From contig CAVSKV010000002.1 of NCBI GenBank assembly GCA_963728785.1, positions 496,001 to 560,000 on the forward strand: a stretch of DNA of 64,000 nucleotides. The letters run 5' to 3'. This DNA comes from JAGWRI01 sp963728785. GTDB taxonomy: Bacteria > Gemmatimonadota > Gemmatimonadetes > Gemmatimonadales > Gemmatimonadaceae. Each line of letters opens with the position of its first letter. Position 1 is the stretch's first letter. The notes below the pieces were generated by a model. It was not told the DNA's origin and made no database searches. It saw only the letters and a program-made list of their open reading frames with translations. This document shows positions 39,469-48,294 of this stretch, piece after piece. The translations under genes were made by a program, and so were the position numbers.

Positions 39469-40317
39469 TCAGCTGCTCGTCGGCCCGATCGCCGTCGTCC
39501 GCGGAACCAGCGCCAACTCTCCGGTCGCCGCGGCCTGCAACACGGTTTCGACGATTTCACGATCAAAGTGGTCGCCGCCGTGCTTCTGCAGTTCCCCCAT
39601 CGCCCCGTCGAGCGTCAGCTCGCTGCGGCGGTACGGCCGGGCGCTCGTCATCGCGTCGAGGGCGTCGGCCACGGTGGCGATGCGCGCCTCGAGCGGGATC
39701 GCCTGCCCGCGCAACTGGTCGGGGACGCCCTGCCCGTCCATCCGCTCATGATGCGAGCGTACGATGTTGAGCGCGATCGGCGCTTCGCTCAGCAGCGGCG
39801 CCAGAATCTGCCAGCCGACGAGCGGGTGAATCATGATATGCTCATACTCTTCCGGAGTCAGGGGGCCGGGCTTGTTGAGCACATCCTCACGCACTCCGAT
39901 CTTGCCCAGGTCGTGCACGTACCCGCCCAGCTCGATCTGCCAGACCATGTCGTCGTCCAGCCGCAGCGCGCGGGCGATGACGCTGGCGTAGGTGCTCACC
40001 CGGATGGAATGGCCCGGCGTATACGGATCCCTCACTTCCAGGGCCTTGGAGGGCGTCGGAACGCCGGTGAAGAACAGTTCCTCCAGCCATCCTTCCTGCG
40101 CCGCCACCCACTCTCCGATCTGCTCGGGGCAGTCGCGGTTCTCCATGATCCGACGGCGGCCGTCGAGTGCCTGCTTCATCCGCGCCCGCACCTCCCCCAG
40201 GAGGACCGACTCGGTGAGGTCGTCTGCGGCACCCATGGCCGGCCACTCCGCCGCCACCTGCCGCACGGGCCGGGCATCATTCACAATAGAACCCATCGCT
40301 TGTCCGATCTTCTCCAT
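39469..40317 (-). CDS. HD-GYP domain protein (probable cyclic-di-GMP phosphodiesterase)
   Basis: A 282-residue protein. The first 100 residues have no recognised domain. An HD-GYP domain follows with HSIRVS, GYVHDLGKIGV (metal-binding His-Asp), HPLVGWQIL, HHERMDGQG and DALDAMTSARPYR. The GYP signature is changed: DGQGVPD instead of DGxGYPD, which may affect regulation or activity. It has no receiver or membrane segment. The ATG at 40317 is the first plausible start; the longer frame overlaps the divergent gene and is Arg-rich. Confidence 0.85.
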   Translation of the reverse strand: MEKIGQAMGSIVNDARPVRQVAAEWPAMGAADDLTESVLLGEVRARMKQALDGRRRIMENRDCPEQIGEWVAAQEGWLEELFFTGVPTPSKALEVRDPYTPGHSIRVSTYASVIARALRLDDDMVWQIELGGYVHDLGKIGVREDVLNKPGPLTPEEYEHIMIHPLVGWQILAPLLSEAPIALNIVRSHHERMDGQGVPDQLRGQAIPLEARIATVADALDAMTSARPYRRSELTLDGAMGELQKHGGDHFDREIVETVLQAAATGELALVPRTTAIGPTSS

Positions 40318-40403
40318 GGTGCTCCGTCCGCGCCCGGCCCGTGCTCGCCGGGCCCCCTCGGGACGGTTATCTTTGGTTTGTCTCCCACTCACCGAGATCC
40401 GGC

Positions 40404-41639
40404 ATGACTCGCGTATACGACGACGACCTCGCCGCCGCCTTCGCAACCCGCGCGGTGCACGCGGGCCAGCGCCCTGAACCCCTCGCCGGCGCCATCATGA
40501 CGCCCGTCTATCTGACGTCCACCTACGTCCAGGAAGCCCTTGGAGAGAACAAGGGTTACGAGTACGCGCGGGGTAAGAATCCCACGCGCCAGGCCCTGGA
40601 GCGCAACGTGGCTGCGCTCGAAGGCGCGCAGCACGGGTTCGCCTTTTCGAGCGGCATGGGATGCGTCGACTCGATCATGAAGCTGTTCCGCGCCGGCGAC
40701 CACATCATCTGCGGCGAGAACGTCTACGGCGGCACCTTCCGGCTGTTCGACAAGATCCTGCAGCACATGGGATTGCAGTTCAGCTACGTCGACACGCGCG
40801 ACCCGCTGCGGGTGGCCGACGCCCTCACGCCGGCCACCCGCGCCATCATCGTGGAAACGCCCACCAACCCGCTCATGCGGCTCACCGACCTCGCCGCCGT
40901 GTCGGCGGTGGCCAAGAAGGGCGGCGCCCTGCTGATCGTCGACAACACCTTCGCGTCGCCGTTCTTCCAGCAGCCGTTCCGGTTCGGTGCCGACATCGTC
41001 TTTCACTCCACCACCAAGTATCTCAACGGCCACAGCGACATGATCGGCGGCATCGCCCTCGTGAACGATGACGCCCTGGCCGACAAGCTCAATTTCATTC
41101 AGAACGCCGCCGGCGCCGTGCCGGGCCCGTTCGATTCCTGGCTCGCCCTGCGCGGCACCAAGACGCTCCACCTTCGCATGCCGCGGCACGATGCCAACGG
41201 CCGCGCCGTGGCTGCCTGGCTCGCCGAGCGGCTGGGCCCCGAGCAGGTGAACTACATCGGCCTGCCCACCCACCCGCAGCACGAGCTGGCCAAGCGCCAG
41301 ATGAGCGGATTCGGCGGCATGATGAGCGTGGAGATGGGCACCAGGGAACGCGCCGCCCACGTGCTCGGACGGGTTCGTGTGTTTTCGCTGGCCGAATCGT
41401 TGGGCGGCGTGGAATCGCTGATCAGCCATCCTGCCCTGATGACCCACGCTTCGGTCGATCCCGACCGCAGAATCGCTTTGGGCATCACCGACGGCCTCGT
41501 CCGCCTGTCGTGCGGCGTGGAAGACATCGGCGATCTGCTCGCGGACATCGACCAGGCGTTTCGTGGGCTCCCGGAACCGGCGGCCCAGGATACCGGCGGC
41601 AGCCGGTCGGGCAGAACCGCTGCGGCGACACCTGCGTGA
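40404..41639 (+). CDS. Cystathionine gamma-synthase/lyase-type PLP enzyme
   Basis: A trans-sulfuration-family enzyme of 411 residues; possible reactions are cystathionine gamma-synthase, gamma-lyase or methionine gamma-lyase. The PLP lysine is Lys205 in HSTTKYLNGHSD. The conserved active-site regions YARGKNPTR, SSGMGCVDS and VETPTNPLM are also present. The C-terminal FSLAESLGGVESLISHP and GLVRLSCGVEDIGDLLAD are family-typical. The TTG/GTG-rich upstream frame is unlikely; ATG 40404 fits the family start. It is divergent from the HD-GYP gene and makes a small sulfur-metabolism pairing only with distant genes. Confidence 0.9.
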   Translation: MTRVYDDDLAAAFATRAVHAGQRPEPLAGAIMTPVYLTSTYVQEALGENKGYEYARGKNPTRQALERNVAALEGAQHGFAFSSGMGCVDSIMKLFRAGDHIICGENVYGGTFRLFDKILQHMGLQFSYVDTRDPLRVADALTPATRAIIVETPTNPLMRLTDLAAVSAVAKKGGALLIVDNTFASPFFQQPFRFGADIVFHSTTKYLNGHSDMIGGIALVNDDALADKLNFIQNAAGAVPGPFDSWLALRGTKTLHLRMPRHDANGRAVAAWLAERLGPEQVNYIGLPTHPQHELAKRQMSGFGGMMSVEMGTRERAAHVLGRVRVFSLAESLGGVESLISHPALMTHASVDPDRRIALGITDGLVRLSCGVEDIGDLLADIDQAFRGLPEPAAQDTGGSRSGRTAAATPA

Positions 41640-41672
41640 CCCGGCCCCCGTAGGGACCTGAGACATGGTTCG

Positions 41673-41692
41673 CCGGGGACGCCCGTCCCCGG
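41673..41692 (+). terminator. GC-rich hairpin between the trans-sulfuration and peptidase genes
   Basis: CCGGGGACG (41673-41681) pairs with CGTCCCCGG (41684-41692) around a 2-nt loop, so a stem of eight or nine pairs. It lies 33 bp after the stop of the PLP enzyme and 41 bp before the peptidase ATG; a T-rich stretch (CTCTTTC) follows ten bases later. It could end the first gene's transcript or be a 5' leader hairpin. Confidence 0.45.
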
Positions 41693-41733
41693 TTGCGCCC
41701 CTCTTTCGGTATTCCTTCTTCCGCGTCCCTCCT

Positions 41734-42708
41734 ATGCCACGCATACAGCTCGTTCAGATCTCGTCGCGCTCCTGGGAACACCCGGCCGACCGCGCGGCAC
41801 TCAACACGCTGCGGTCCATTCCCGGCTTCGACGAAGTCGTCCGCAAGGTGGCCGGATTCTTCGGTGAACGCGGCATCCGCCAGCTCTTCCTGGCTAACGC
41901 AGTCAGGGTCTCCGAACACCAGCGGCCCAAGCTCAACGCGCTGTACAGCGACGTGCTGGAGACGCTCGACTGGCCGACGCGGCCGCAGCTCTACGTGACT
42001 CAGACGCCGTTCGTCAACGCCGGCGCCGTGGGCTTCGACGATCCGTTCATCGTCATGAACTCGGCCACGCTCGCCATGCTCGACAAGGAGGAGCAGCGCT
42101 TCATCCTGGCCCACGAACTGGGCCACATCATGAGCGGGCACACCACGTACCGTACCATCGCCATCATCATCCTGACGGTGGGAATCAGCAATCTGCCGTT
42201 CCTCGCCGGGATTGCCCTGCTGCCATTCCAACTCGCGCTGCTCGAGTGGTATCGCAAGAGCGAACTCTCGTCCGACCGCGCCGGCCTGCTCGGCACGCAG
42301 GACCTGAACGTGGCCATGGGCGGGTTCATGAAACTGGCCGGCGGCACCGCGCCGGAGGGCGACCAGGCGAGCCTGGAAGAATTCATGCGCCAGGCCGAGG
42401 AATACGAGACCGGCGGCAACGCCTGGGACACCGTGTTCAAGGTATTGAACACCGCGTTCCGCGATCATCCATTCAACACCGTGCGTGCTTCGGAGCTGCT
42501 CAAGTGGTACAAGAGCGGGCAGTTCGACGCGATCGTCGCCGGCACCTACCAGCGCCGCGGGGACGACGACCGCCCGCTCGGCGAAGACTACGCCGAAGCC
42601 GCCGGCTACTACGGCGATCAGACACGCTCCACGTTCCAGCAGGTCGGCGACGCGTTCTCACGCGCCAAGGCCGCCATCGACGAGGCGTGGCGCGGTCCCC
42701 AAAAATGA
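41734..42708 (+). CDS. M48-family zinc metallopeptidase
   Basis: A 324-residue peptidase with the zinc motif HELGH at residues 127-131 (ILAHELGHIMSGH) and the third-ligand segment KSELSSDRAGLLG near residue 188. A hydrophobic stretch between them (IAIIILTVGISNLPFLAGIALLPF) indicates one or two membrane helices, so the active site is probably at the cytoplasmic membrane face. A C-terminal tail rich in Tyr and Asp follows the domain. The ATG at 41734 is preferred over upstream frames. Its stop overlaps purD by ATGA. Confidence 0.87.
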   Translation: MPRIQLVQISSRSWEHPADRAALNTLRSIPGFDEVVRKVAGFFGERGIRQLFLANAVRVSEHQRPKLNALYSDVLETLDWPTRPQLYVTQTPFVNAGAVGFDDPFIVMNSATLAMLDKEEQRFILAHELGHIMSGHTTYRTIAIIILTVGISNLPFLAGIALLPFQLALLEWYRKSELSSDRAGLLGTQDLNVAMGGFMKLAGGTAPEGDQASLEEFMRQAEEYETGGNAWDTVFKVLNTAFRDHPFNTVRASELLKWYKSGQFDAIVAGTYQRRGDDDRPLGEDYAEAAGYYGDQTRSTFQQVGDAFSRAKAAIDEAWRGPQK

Positions 42709-44000
42709 AGGTGCTGCTGGTGGGCGGGGGCGGGCGCGAACACGCGCTCGCCTGGAAGCTGAAACGTGACGATCCCACGCTCTCGCTCATCGCCGCGCCC
42801 GGCAATCCGGGCATCGCCGAACTCGCCGAGTGCGTGAACCTCGCCGCCACCGACGTCGAACGCCTCCTGGCGCTGGCGGTCGAACGGTCGGTGGACCTCG
42901 CCGTGATCGGCCCCGAAGCCCCACTCGCCGCCGGCATCGTGGACCGCTTCCGCGAGGCCGGCGTGCCCGCCTTCGGCCCTACCCGGGCCGGCGCCGAGAT
43001 CGAAACCTCCAAGGCGTTCGCCAAGCAGCTCATGCTCGACGCCGGCGTGCCCACGGCCCGCGCCCGCGTGTTCGACACGGTGCTCGAAGCCAGGACCTGC
43101 GCGCGCGAATTCGGCGCCCCCGTGGTGATCAAGGCCTCCGGGCTCGCCGCCGGCAAGGGAGTGATCATCTGCGAAACGATCGCCCAGGCCGACGCCGCCA
43201 TCGAAGCGATGCTCGTGGGCAACGCGTTCGGCGCCAGCGGCCACCAGGTGCTGGTGGAGGAGTTCATGGAGGGCGAGGAGCTGAGCGTGTTCGCCGTGAC
43301 CGACGGCGAGCGCGTGCTCTCGCTGGTGCCCGCCCAGGACCACAAGCGCCTGCTGACCGGCGACCGCGGCCCGAACACCGGTGGCATGGGCGCTTACTCC
43401 CCCGCGACGCTCGGCGCCCCGGCCGGGGATTATAGCAATTTGATAATGGACGTGGAGACGACGATCCTCCTCCCCACGCTCGCCGCCATGCGCGATCGGG
43501 GCCGCCCGTTCACCGGGCTGCTCTACGCCGGGCTCATGATCACCGCCGGGGGGCCCAGAGTGGTGGAGTTCAACTGCCGGTTCGGCGACCCGGAAACACA
43601 GGCCGTGCTCCCCATCGCCCACCTCTCGCCGTCGCTGCTCGCGGTGATGCAGGCCGTAGCCAGCGGAGACGGCCTGCCCGCGGACGCCCGCTGCCGCGCC
43701 GACGGCCACGCCGTAACCACGGTCCTCGCTGCTGCCGGCTATCCCGACCATCCGCGCCGCGGCGATGGCATCATCCTGCCGCCGCCCCGCCCCGACGCCA
43801 TCGTCTTCCACGCCGGCACGGCGCGCGACGACCACGGCCGCCTGGTCACCGCCGGCGGACGCGTGCTGGCCGTGACGGGCCTCGGCGCTACGTTCGCCGA
43901 GGCGCAGCGCGTGAGCGCCGAGGTTGCCGCGCAGGTGGCGTTCGCCGGCAAGCAGTACCGCGACGACATCGGATGGCGCGAGCGCGCCCGCGGTGCCTGA
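42705..44000 (+). CDS. purD: Phosphoribosylamine-glycine ligase
   Basis: The second step of purine synthesis: joins glycine to phosphoribosylamine, using ATP. It has 431 residues, the usual length, and starts with the hallmark MKVLLVGGGGREHALAWKL. Further ATP-grasp segments are VVIKASGLAAGKGVI, DHKRLLTGDRGPNTGGMGAYS and EFNCRFGDPETQ. It is coupled by ATGA to the upstream M48 peptidase gene and overlaps the downstream mutM gene by 8 bp. Confidence 0.97.
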   Translation: MKVLLVGGGGREHALAWKLKRDDPTLSLIAAPGNPGIAELAECVNLAATDVERLLALAVERSVDLAVIGPEAPLAAGIVDRFREAGVPAFGPTRAGAEIETSKAFAKQLMLDAGVPTARARVFDTVLEARTCAREFGAPVVIKASGLAAGKGVIICETIAQADAAIEAMLVGNAFGASGHQVLVEEFMEGEELSVFAVTDGERVLSLVPAQDHKRLLTGDRGPNTGGMGAYSPATLGAPAGDYSNLIMDVETTILLPTLAAMRDRGRPFTGLLYAGLMITAGGPRVVEFNCRFGDPETQAVLPIAHLSPSLLAVMQAVASGDGLPADARCRADGHAVTTVLAAAGYPDHPRRGDGIILPPPRPDAIVFHAGTARDDHGRLVTAGGRVLAVTGLGATFAEAQRVSAEVAAQVAFAGKQYRDDIGWRERARGA

Positions 44001-44820
44001 ACTCCCCGAAACCGAGACCATCGCGCGCGACCTCGACCGCCAGGTGACGGGGGCGACGATCGTGCAGGTGGGAGTTCCCAGGCCGGACGTCCTGCGCGGA
44101 GTGAACGCGGTTGCCCTGCGGCGTCGGATCACCGGAACCCGCATCGTCCACTGCTGGCGACGCGCCAAGCTGGTGGTACTCGACCTGTCGAGCGGCGACC
44201 GGCTGGTGGTGCAGCCGCGGTTCACCGGCGCCCTCCTGCTCGACACCGGTCAACTCGACGAGCGCGAGCGCACATACGCCACGGTGCGGCTCGGGCTCGC
44301 CGACGGGCGCACCCTGCTCTACCGCGACATACGCCGGCTCGGCACCGTCGCTCTCTTGCCGCCCGCCCGGTTCGAGCGGTATGCGGCCGGTCTGGGCGCG
44401 GAGCCTCTTGACCCGGCGTTCGGTCCGGGTGAACTATCGGGACTTCTTCGGGCCAGTCAGCAGGCGGTGAAAAAGGTGCTCATGGACCAGCGACGCATAG
44501 CCGGAGTCGGCAACATCTACGCGAACGAAGCGCTCTGGCGTGCCGGGCTGGATCCGTCCCGCGCCGCGCGCAGCGTGACCCCGGCCGAAGCGCGAGCGCT
44601 GCACGCTGCATTGACCGCGGTGCTCCGCGAGTCCATCGCGGCGAGAGGCACGAGCTTCCGCGACTACCGGGACGCCTACGGCAACGCGGGCGCGTTCGCC
44701 GAGCAGCTGGCCGTGTACGGCCGCGCGGGGCAGCCGTGCCCGCGTTGCGGCGCCCGGCTGGCCGGCACCCACGCCATCGACGGCCGGAGCACCGTGCTAT
44801 GTGCGCGCTGCCAGCACTAG
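43993..44820 (+). CDS. mutM: Formamidopyrimidine/Nei-type DNA glycosylase
   Basis: A DNA repair glycosylase that removes oxidised purines (8-oxoguanine) and cuts the backbone. The GTG at 43993 is required because the catalytic residues Pro2 and Glu3 must follow the initiator (MPELPETETIARDL). Other signatures are the QPRFTG segment, the NIYANEALW helix-two-turn-helix region, and the C-terminal zinc finger CPRC-(16)-CARC. It is 275 residues. It overlaps purD by 8 bp and the GIY-YIG gene by 22 bp, so it sits in a repair-plus-purine operon. Confidence 0.95.
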   Translation: MPELPETETIARDLDRQVTGATIVQVGVPRPDVLRGVNAVALRRRITGTRIVHCWRRAKLVVLDLSSGDRLVVQPRFTGALLLDTGQLDERERTYATVRLGLADGRTLLYRDIRRLGTVALLPPARFERYAAGLGAEPLDPAFGPGELSGLLRASQQAVKKVLMDQRRIAGVGNIYANEALWRAGLDPSRAARSVTPAEARALHAALTAVLRESIAARGTSFRDYRDAYGNAGAFAEQLAVYGRAGQPCPRCGARLAGTHAIDGRSTVLCARCQH

Positions 44821-45902
44821 CCTTCGTTCCGCGGCGCACCTCGCCGGCGCAGCTCCGTGCCATGCGCGACCACGTGCGAGCTTCGGCCGCCGACCGTCCG
44901 GGCATCTATCGCATGATCGCCGGCGACGGCGAGGTGGTGTACGTGGGCAAGTCCAAGCGGGTTCGTACGCGCCTGCTCAGCTACTTCCGCGCGTCGTTCC
45001 CCGCCGAGAAGGGCGCCCGCATCGTGCGTGAGGCCGCGTCCATCGAATGGGAGTACGTGCCGAGCGAGTTCGCCGCGCTTCTGGCCGAGATGCGGGCCAT
45101 CAAGCGTGACCGCCCGCGGCTCAACGTGGCCATGAAGCGCGATGCGCGGCACTTCGCGTTCATCAAGCTCACTGGCGGAGCGGCGCCCAAGCTGCTCGCC
45201 GTGCGCGGTCCCAGCGGTGACGATAGCGCGATCTACTACGGCCCCTTTCACGGCGCCCGGCAGCTGCAGGACTCGCTGCGCGAGCTGAGCGACGTGCTCG
45301 GATTGCGCGACTGCCGGCTTACACAGCGCATGGTCTTTGCCGATCAGGCCGAGCTGTTCGGCACGCCGGCGCGTACGCCCGGGTGCATCCGGCTCGAGAT
45401 CGGACGCTGCCTCGGGCCCTGCGCCGGCGCCTGCACGGCGGCGGCGTATGCCGAGCGGGTGCGCATGGCACGGGCCTACCTGGACGGTCAGAGCGACGGC
45501 CCGATGGAAGCGCTGCGCGCCGACATGGAGGCGAGCGCTGGGCGGCTCGAATTCGAACGCGCGGCCTCACTGCGCGACAAACTCGGGCGGCTCGAAACAT
45601 TGCGCGAGCAGTTCGCCCGTTTACGATTCGCGATCGAATCGCTCTCGTTTGTCTACCGCGTGGCGGGCGCGGACGGCGATGACCGGATGTACCTCATCCG
45701 CCGCGGGCGCGTGCGCGGTGAACGGCCGGCTCCCCGCACCCGCACCGAGCACCGCGCGCTGAAGGCACTCGAGACCGAGGTGTTCGGCGCCGCCGATCCC
45801 GTCGGGGCGCGAGTGCCGACACACGAGATCGACGAGCTGATGCTGTTGTCGAGTTGGTTTCGCACGCACCCGGAACAGATGAAGCACGCGCGTCGTCCGT
45901 AG
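44799..45902 (+). CDS. Short UvrC-like GIY-YIG endonuclease
   Basis: A 367-residue nuclease with the N-terminal GIY-YIG domain (GIY at 35-37, YVG at 48-50, VYVGKSKRVRTRLLSY). It has a UvrC-type Cys cluster (GCIRLEIGRCLGPCAGAC, likely the iron-sulfur ligands) and a UVR motif (MEASAGRLEFERAASLRDKL). It lacks the C-terminal RNase H-like endonuclease half and the HhH domain of full UvrC, so it resembles Cho or a UvrC paralogue making only one incision. The ATG at 44799 overlaps the mutM end by 22 bp. Probably a nucleotide-excision accessory. Confidence 0.85.
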   Translation: MCALPALAFVPRRTSPAQLRAMRDHVRASAADRPGIYRMIAGDGEVVYVGKSKRVRTRLLSYFRASFPAEKGARIVREAASIEWEYVPSEFAALLAEMRAIKRDRPRLNVAMKRDARHFAFIKLTGGAAPKLLAVRGPSGDDSAIYYGPFHGARQLQDSLRELSDVLGLRDCRLTQRMVFADQAELFGTPARTPGCIRLEIGRCLGPCAGACTAAAYAERVRMARAYLDGQSDGPMEALRADMEASAGRLEFERAASLRDKLGRLETLREQFARLRFAIESLSFVYRVAGADGDDRMYLIRRGRVRGERPAPRTRTEHRALKALETEVFGAADPVGARVPTHEIDELMLLSSWFRTHPEQMKHARRP

Positions 45903-46028
45903 CGCCCCCACGTCGGCCCGGCAATCCCCCACACTGATTTGCGGGGCCTCCCGGACAACGGCGCCCCCTAACGCCGACAGACGGCGAAACCGATCTCCCC
46001 TACTTTCCGGAGCATCGAGGAGGAAGCG

Positions 46029-46613
46029 ATGCTCAAGGTCCGCGAGATCATGACCGCCGACCCGATCACATTGGGGCCCGATCTGACCCTGCGCGAGGCT
46101 GCGGAGCGCCTCGCTGGCCCCCATATCTCCGGAGCGCCGGTGGTGAGTGGCGACGCCGTACTGGGCGTGCTCTCGCTATCCGACATCGTGGAATTCATCG
46201 CGAACACACCGGGGGTTCCAGCCGACGAGGAAGCCCGCGACATCGAGGGCGACGATGATGGCTCGGAGGCCATCGCGGCGTTCTACTCCGATGCCGTGGC
46301 TGGCGACGTGGCCGACGTCGTGGAGCGGATGCGCAATGTGGACCGGCGAGACTGGGACGTGCTCTCCGAGCAGACGGTGAACGAAGCGATGACGCACGTC
46401 GTGTTCTCGATTCCTCCCGACGCGACCGTGGAAGCGGCGGCCGAGTACATGGCAGAGGGTGAGATTCACCGCCTGCTCGTGCTCGATGCCGGCCGACTGG
46501 TCGGGATCATCAGTGCGCTTGACATCGCGGCAGCGGTGGCGGATCACCGTCTGACCAGGCGCACGTATGTGTTCGCGCCGCACTCCGGGTCGTTCGTGCC
46601 AGGGCGCCCATGA
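46029..46613 (+). CDS. Two-CBS-domain protein with an acidic central insert
   Basis: A 194-residue protein with CBS motifs at about residues 5-58 (IMTADPITLGPDLTLREAA) and 118-180 (GEIHRLLVLDAGRLVGIIS). An acidic linker of about 55 residues (EEARDIEGDDDGSEA) separates them. A GAGGA site lies shortly upstream. The protein could sense adenine nucleotides and act by interaction only. Its neighbour downstream is a small heat-shock protein, as with other stress-linked CBS genes. Confidence 0.88.
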   Translation: MLKVREIMTADPITLGPDLTLREAAERLAGPHISGAPVVSGDAVLGVLSLSDIVEFIANTPGVPADEEARDIEGDDDGSEAIAAFYSDAVAGDVADVVERMRNVDRRDWDVLSEQTVNEAMTHVVFSIPPDATVEAAAEYMAEGEIHRLLVLDAGRLVGIISALDIAAAVADHRLTRRTYVFAPHSGSFVPGRP

Positions 46614-46688
46614 CCCGGCGGCGGCGGACCGGGGCGCTCACCGCGACCCGGCCTGCTCACTTTACGCAGCAGCAGGCAGGAGGCATCG

Positions 46689-47177
46689 ATGCCGGACATT
46701 CAAGTCACCCGCGCCGCGACCTCGCGGCTCCCCTTCGTTTCGACGATTACGCGCGACCTGGACGAGATGCAGAACCGGTTGCGCCGGGCCTTCAATCTTT
46801 CCACGTATGAGCCGTTCATGCCGTCGCTCGTCCAGCCGCTGGGCTGGAACCCGGCGGTGGAGATCGCCGAATCGCCCGACGAGTTCATGGTCACGGCCGA
46901 ACTGCCGGGCCTCGTCGCCAAGGACGTGAGCGCCGATTTCGAAGACGGCGTGCTCACCATCAAGGGGGAGAAGAGCGAGACGAAGAGCGAGAAGGAGAAG
47001 AAGTACTACGTGTGGGAGCGGAGCTACGGCTCCTTCGAGCGGACGTTCTCGTTCCCGACGTCGGTGGATCAGGACAAGATCAAGGCGTCGTTCGAGAACG
47101 GTGTGCTCTCGGTCGTCCTGCCCAAGACCAAGGAATCCAAGGTCAACGGCAAGAAGATCGCCATCACGGCCAAGTAA
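46689..47177 (+). CDS. Hsp20/alpha-crystallin small heat-shock protein
   Basis: An ATP-independent holdase chaperone of 162 residues. The alpha-crystallin domain covers about residues 55-145: EIAESPDEFMVTAELPGL, then FEDGVLTIKGEK, RSYGSFERTFSFP and the signature FENGVLSVVLPK. It ends with a short Lys-rich tail. A GCAGGAGG-type ribosome-binding site precedes the ATG. It lies 75 bp downstream of a CBS gene, suggesting a stress unit, and converges on the phosphodiesterase gene. Confidence 0.95.
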   Translation: MPDIQVTRAATSRLPFVSTITRDLDEMQNRLRRAFNLSTYEPFMPSLVQPLGWNPAVEIAESPDEFMVTAELPGLVAKDVSADFEDGVLTIKGEKSETKSEKEKKYYVWERSYGSFERTFSFPTSVDQDKIKASFENGVLSVVLPKTKESKVNGKKIAITAK

Positions 47178-47189
47178 CGGTGGTCGAAT

Positions 47190-47669
47190 TCAGGGAATGA
47201 GGAGTATGTGGTCGATGCGGATGTCGTGACCTGAGAGTCGCATGCGGGCGATGCTCGGCACGATGTCGAACCGCCGCGGCCCAGCTGCACCTGGATTCAC
47301 CACCCACCGCCCGTCTGCTTTTACGAGCAGCGGGCGGTGCGTGTGTCCGTACACCAGCACGTCGCCGTCGTACGCCGCCAGCAGAGCCTCGGGCGTCGGA
47401 TTTCCCAGTTCGTGGCCGTGGCTCACGTGCACCCGCACGCCGTCGAACGTTTCCATCCGCTCGGCCGGCAAGCGCGGATCATCGGTCCTGTCCGTATTTC
47501 CATAGACGGCCCGCACCGGTGCGATCGCCCGGAGTTCCTCGAGCACTCCGTCGCCAACGTCGCCCGCATGCAGAATTATTTCCACCCTGGCCAGCGCCGC
47601 GAACAGCTCCGGCCGCACCAGCCCATGCGTGTCGGCAACCAGGCCGACCAGCAACTCGTCTCCGCTCAC
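47190..47669 (-). CDS. YfcE/MJ0936-type metallophosphodiesterase
   Basis: A small calcineurin-like phosphodiesterase of 159 residues. All metal motifs are present: VADTHG (residues 11-16), HAGDVGD (about 35-41), GNTDR (about 57), SHGHELG (about 84-90) and YGHTHRP (about 107-113). The GTG start overlaps the ubiX stop (GTGA), so it is the last gene of the quinone operon. A role in quinone synthesis is not expected; its natural substrate is unknown. Confidence 0.92.
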   Translation of the reverse strand: MSGDELLVGLVADTHGLVRPELFAALARVEIILHAGDVGDGVLEELRAIAPVRAVYGNTDRTDDPRLPAERMETFDGVRVHVSHGHELGNPTPEALLAAYDGDVLVYGHTHRPLLVKADGRWVVNPGAAGPRRFDIVPSIARMRLSGHDIRIDHILLIP

Positions 47670-48292
47670 CGCGGGCGGTGCTTCCCGCGCGCCGGCGCGT
47701 CGCCCTGCCAGCGCTTGACCAGCCCGTGCGGCACGCCGAGGTGATCCAGCACGCGGGCAACGATGAAGTCCACCAGGTCGTCCACGCGCTGCGGGCGGTG
47801 GTAGAATCCCGGTGCCGCCGGCATGACGACCGCCCCAGCCCTCGTGAGCCGCAGCATGTTCTCCAGGTGGATGGCGCTGAGCGGCGTCTCGCGCGTCACC
47901 AGCACTAGCGGGCGCCGCTCCTTGAGCGCCACGTCCGCCGCGCGTTCCACCAGCGACCGGGACGCTCCCACGCTCACCGCCGACAACGTCCCCATGGAGC
48001 AGGGGCAGATCACCATGCCAGCGTTGAGCGCCGACCCTGACGCCGGCGCCGCCCCACGATCCGCGTCGTCATACGCCGTCACGTAACGATCCCACGGCCC
48101 GGCACCCACCGCCTGGCGGAGATCGTCCACGCTCGTCAACTCCGTCTCCGTGCGCAGCAGACGCAGTCCATGGCTGGACACGATGAGCTGCACCGGACGC
48201 CGCGCCGCCAGGAGCTGCTCCAGCAGCCGCACGGCGTACGGCGCTCCCGAAGCGCCGGTAATGGCGAATACGATCGGACGCGCCGCCGGCAC
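47666..48292 (-). CDS. ubiX: Flavin prenyltransferase UbiX
   Basis: Makes the prenylated FMN cofactor needed by UbiD. It has 208 residues; the N-terminus ARPIVFAITGASGAPYAVRLLEQL and the later ICPCSMGTLSAVSVG and PLVLVTRETPLSAIHLENM are typical. The central segment has an extra insert around DDADRGAAPASGS. The GTG at 48292 starts two bases after the ubiA stop. Together with ubiD, ubiA and ubiE it forms a quinone-maturation operon. Confidence 0.92.
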   Translation of the reverse strand: MPAARPIVFAITGASGAPYAVRLLEQLLAARRPVQLIVSSHGLRLLRTETELTSVDDLRQAVGAGPWDRYVTAYDDADRGAAPASGSALNAGMVICPCSMGTLSAVSVGASRSLVERAADVALKERRPLVLVTRETPLSAIHLENMLRLTRAGAVVMPAAPGFYHRPQRVDDLVDFIVARVLDHLGVPHGLVKRWQGDAPARGKHRPR

Positions 48293-48294
48293 CG

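Noticed and set aside
40318..40403. SAM-type riboswitch before the trans-sulfuration gene
   Set aside because: The 86-bp gap is short, and I see none of the conserved SAM-aptamer blocks.
42618..44246. 542-codon minus-strand frame opposite purD and mutM
   Set aside because: purD and mutM have full family signatures on the plus strand, and the reverse frame has no recognisable domain.
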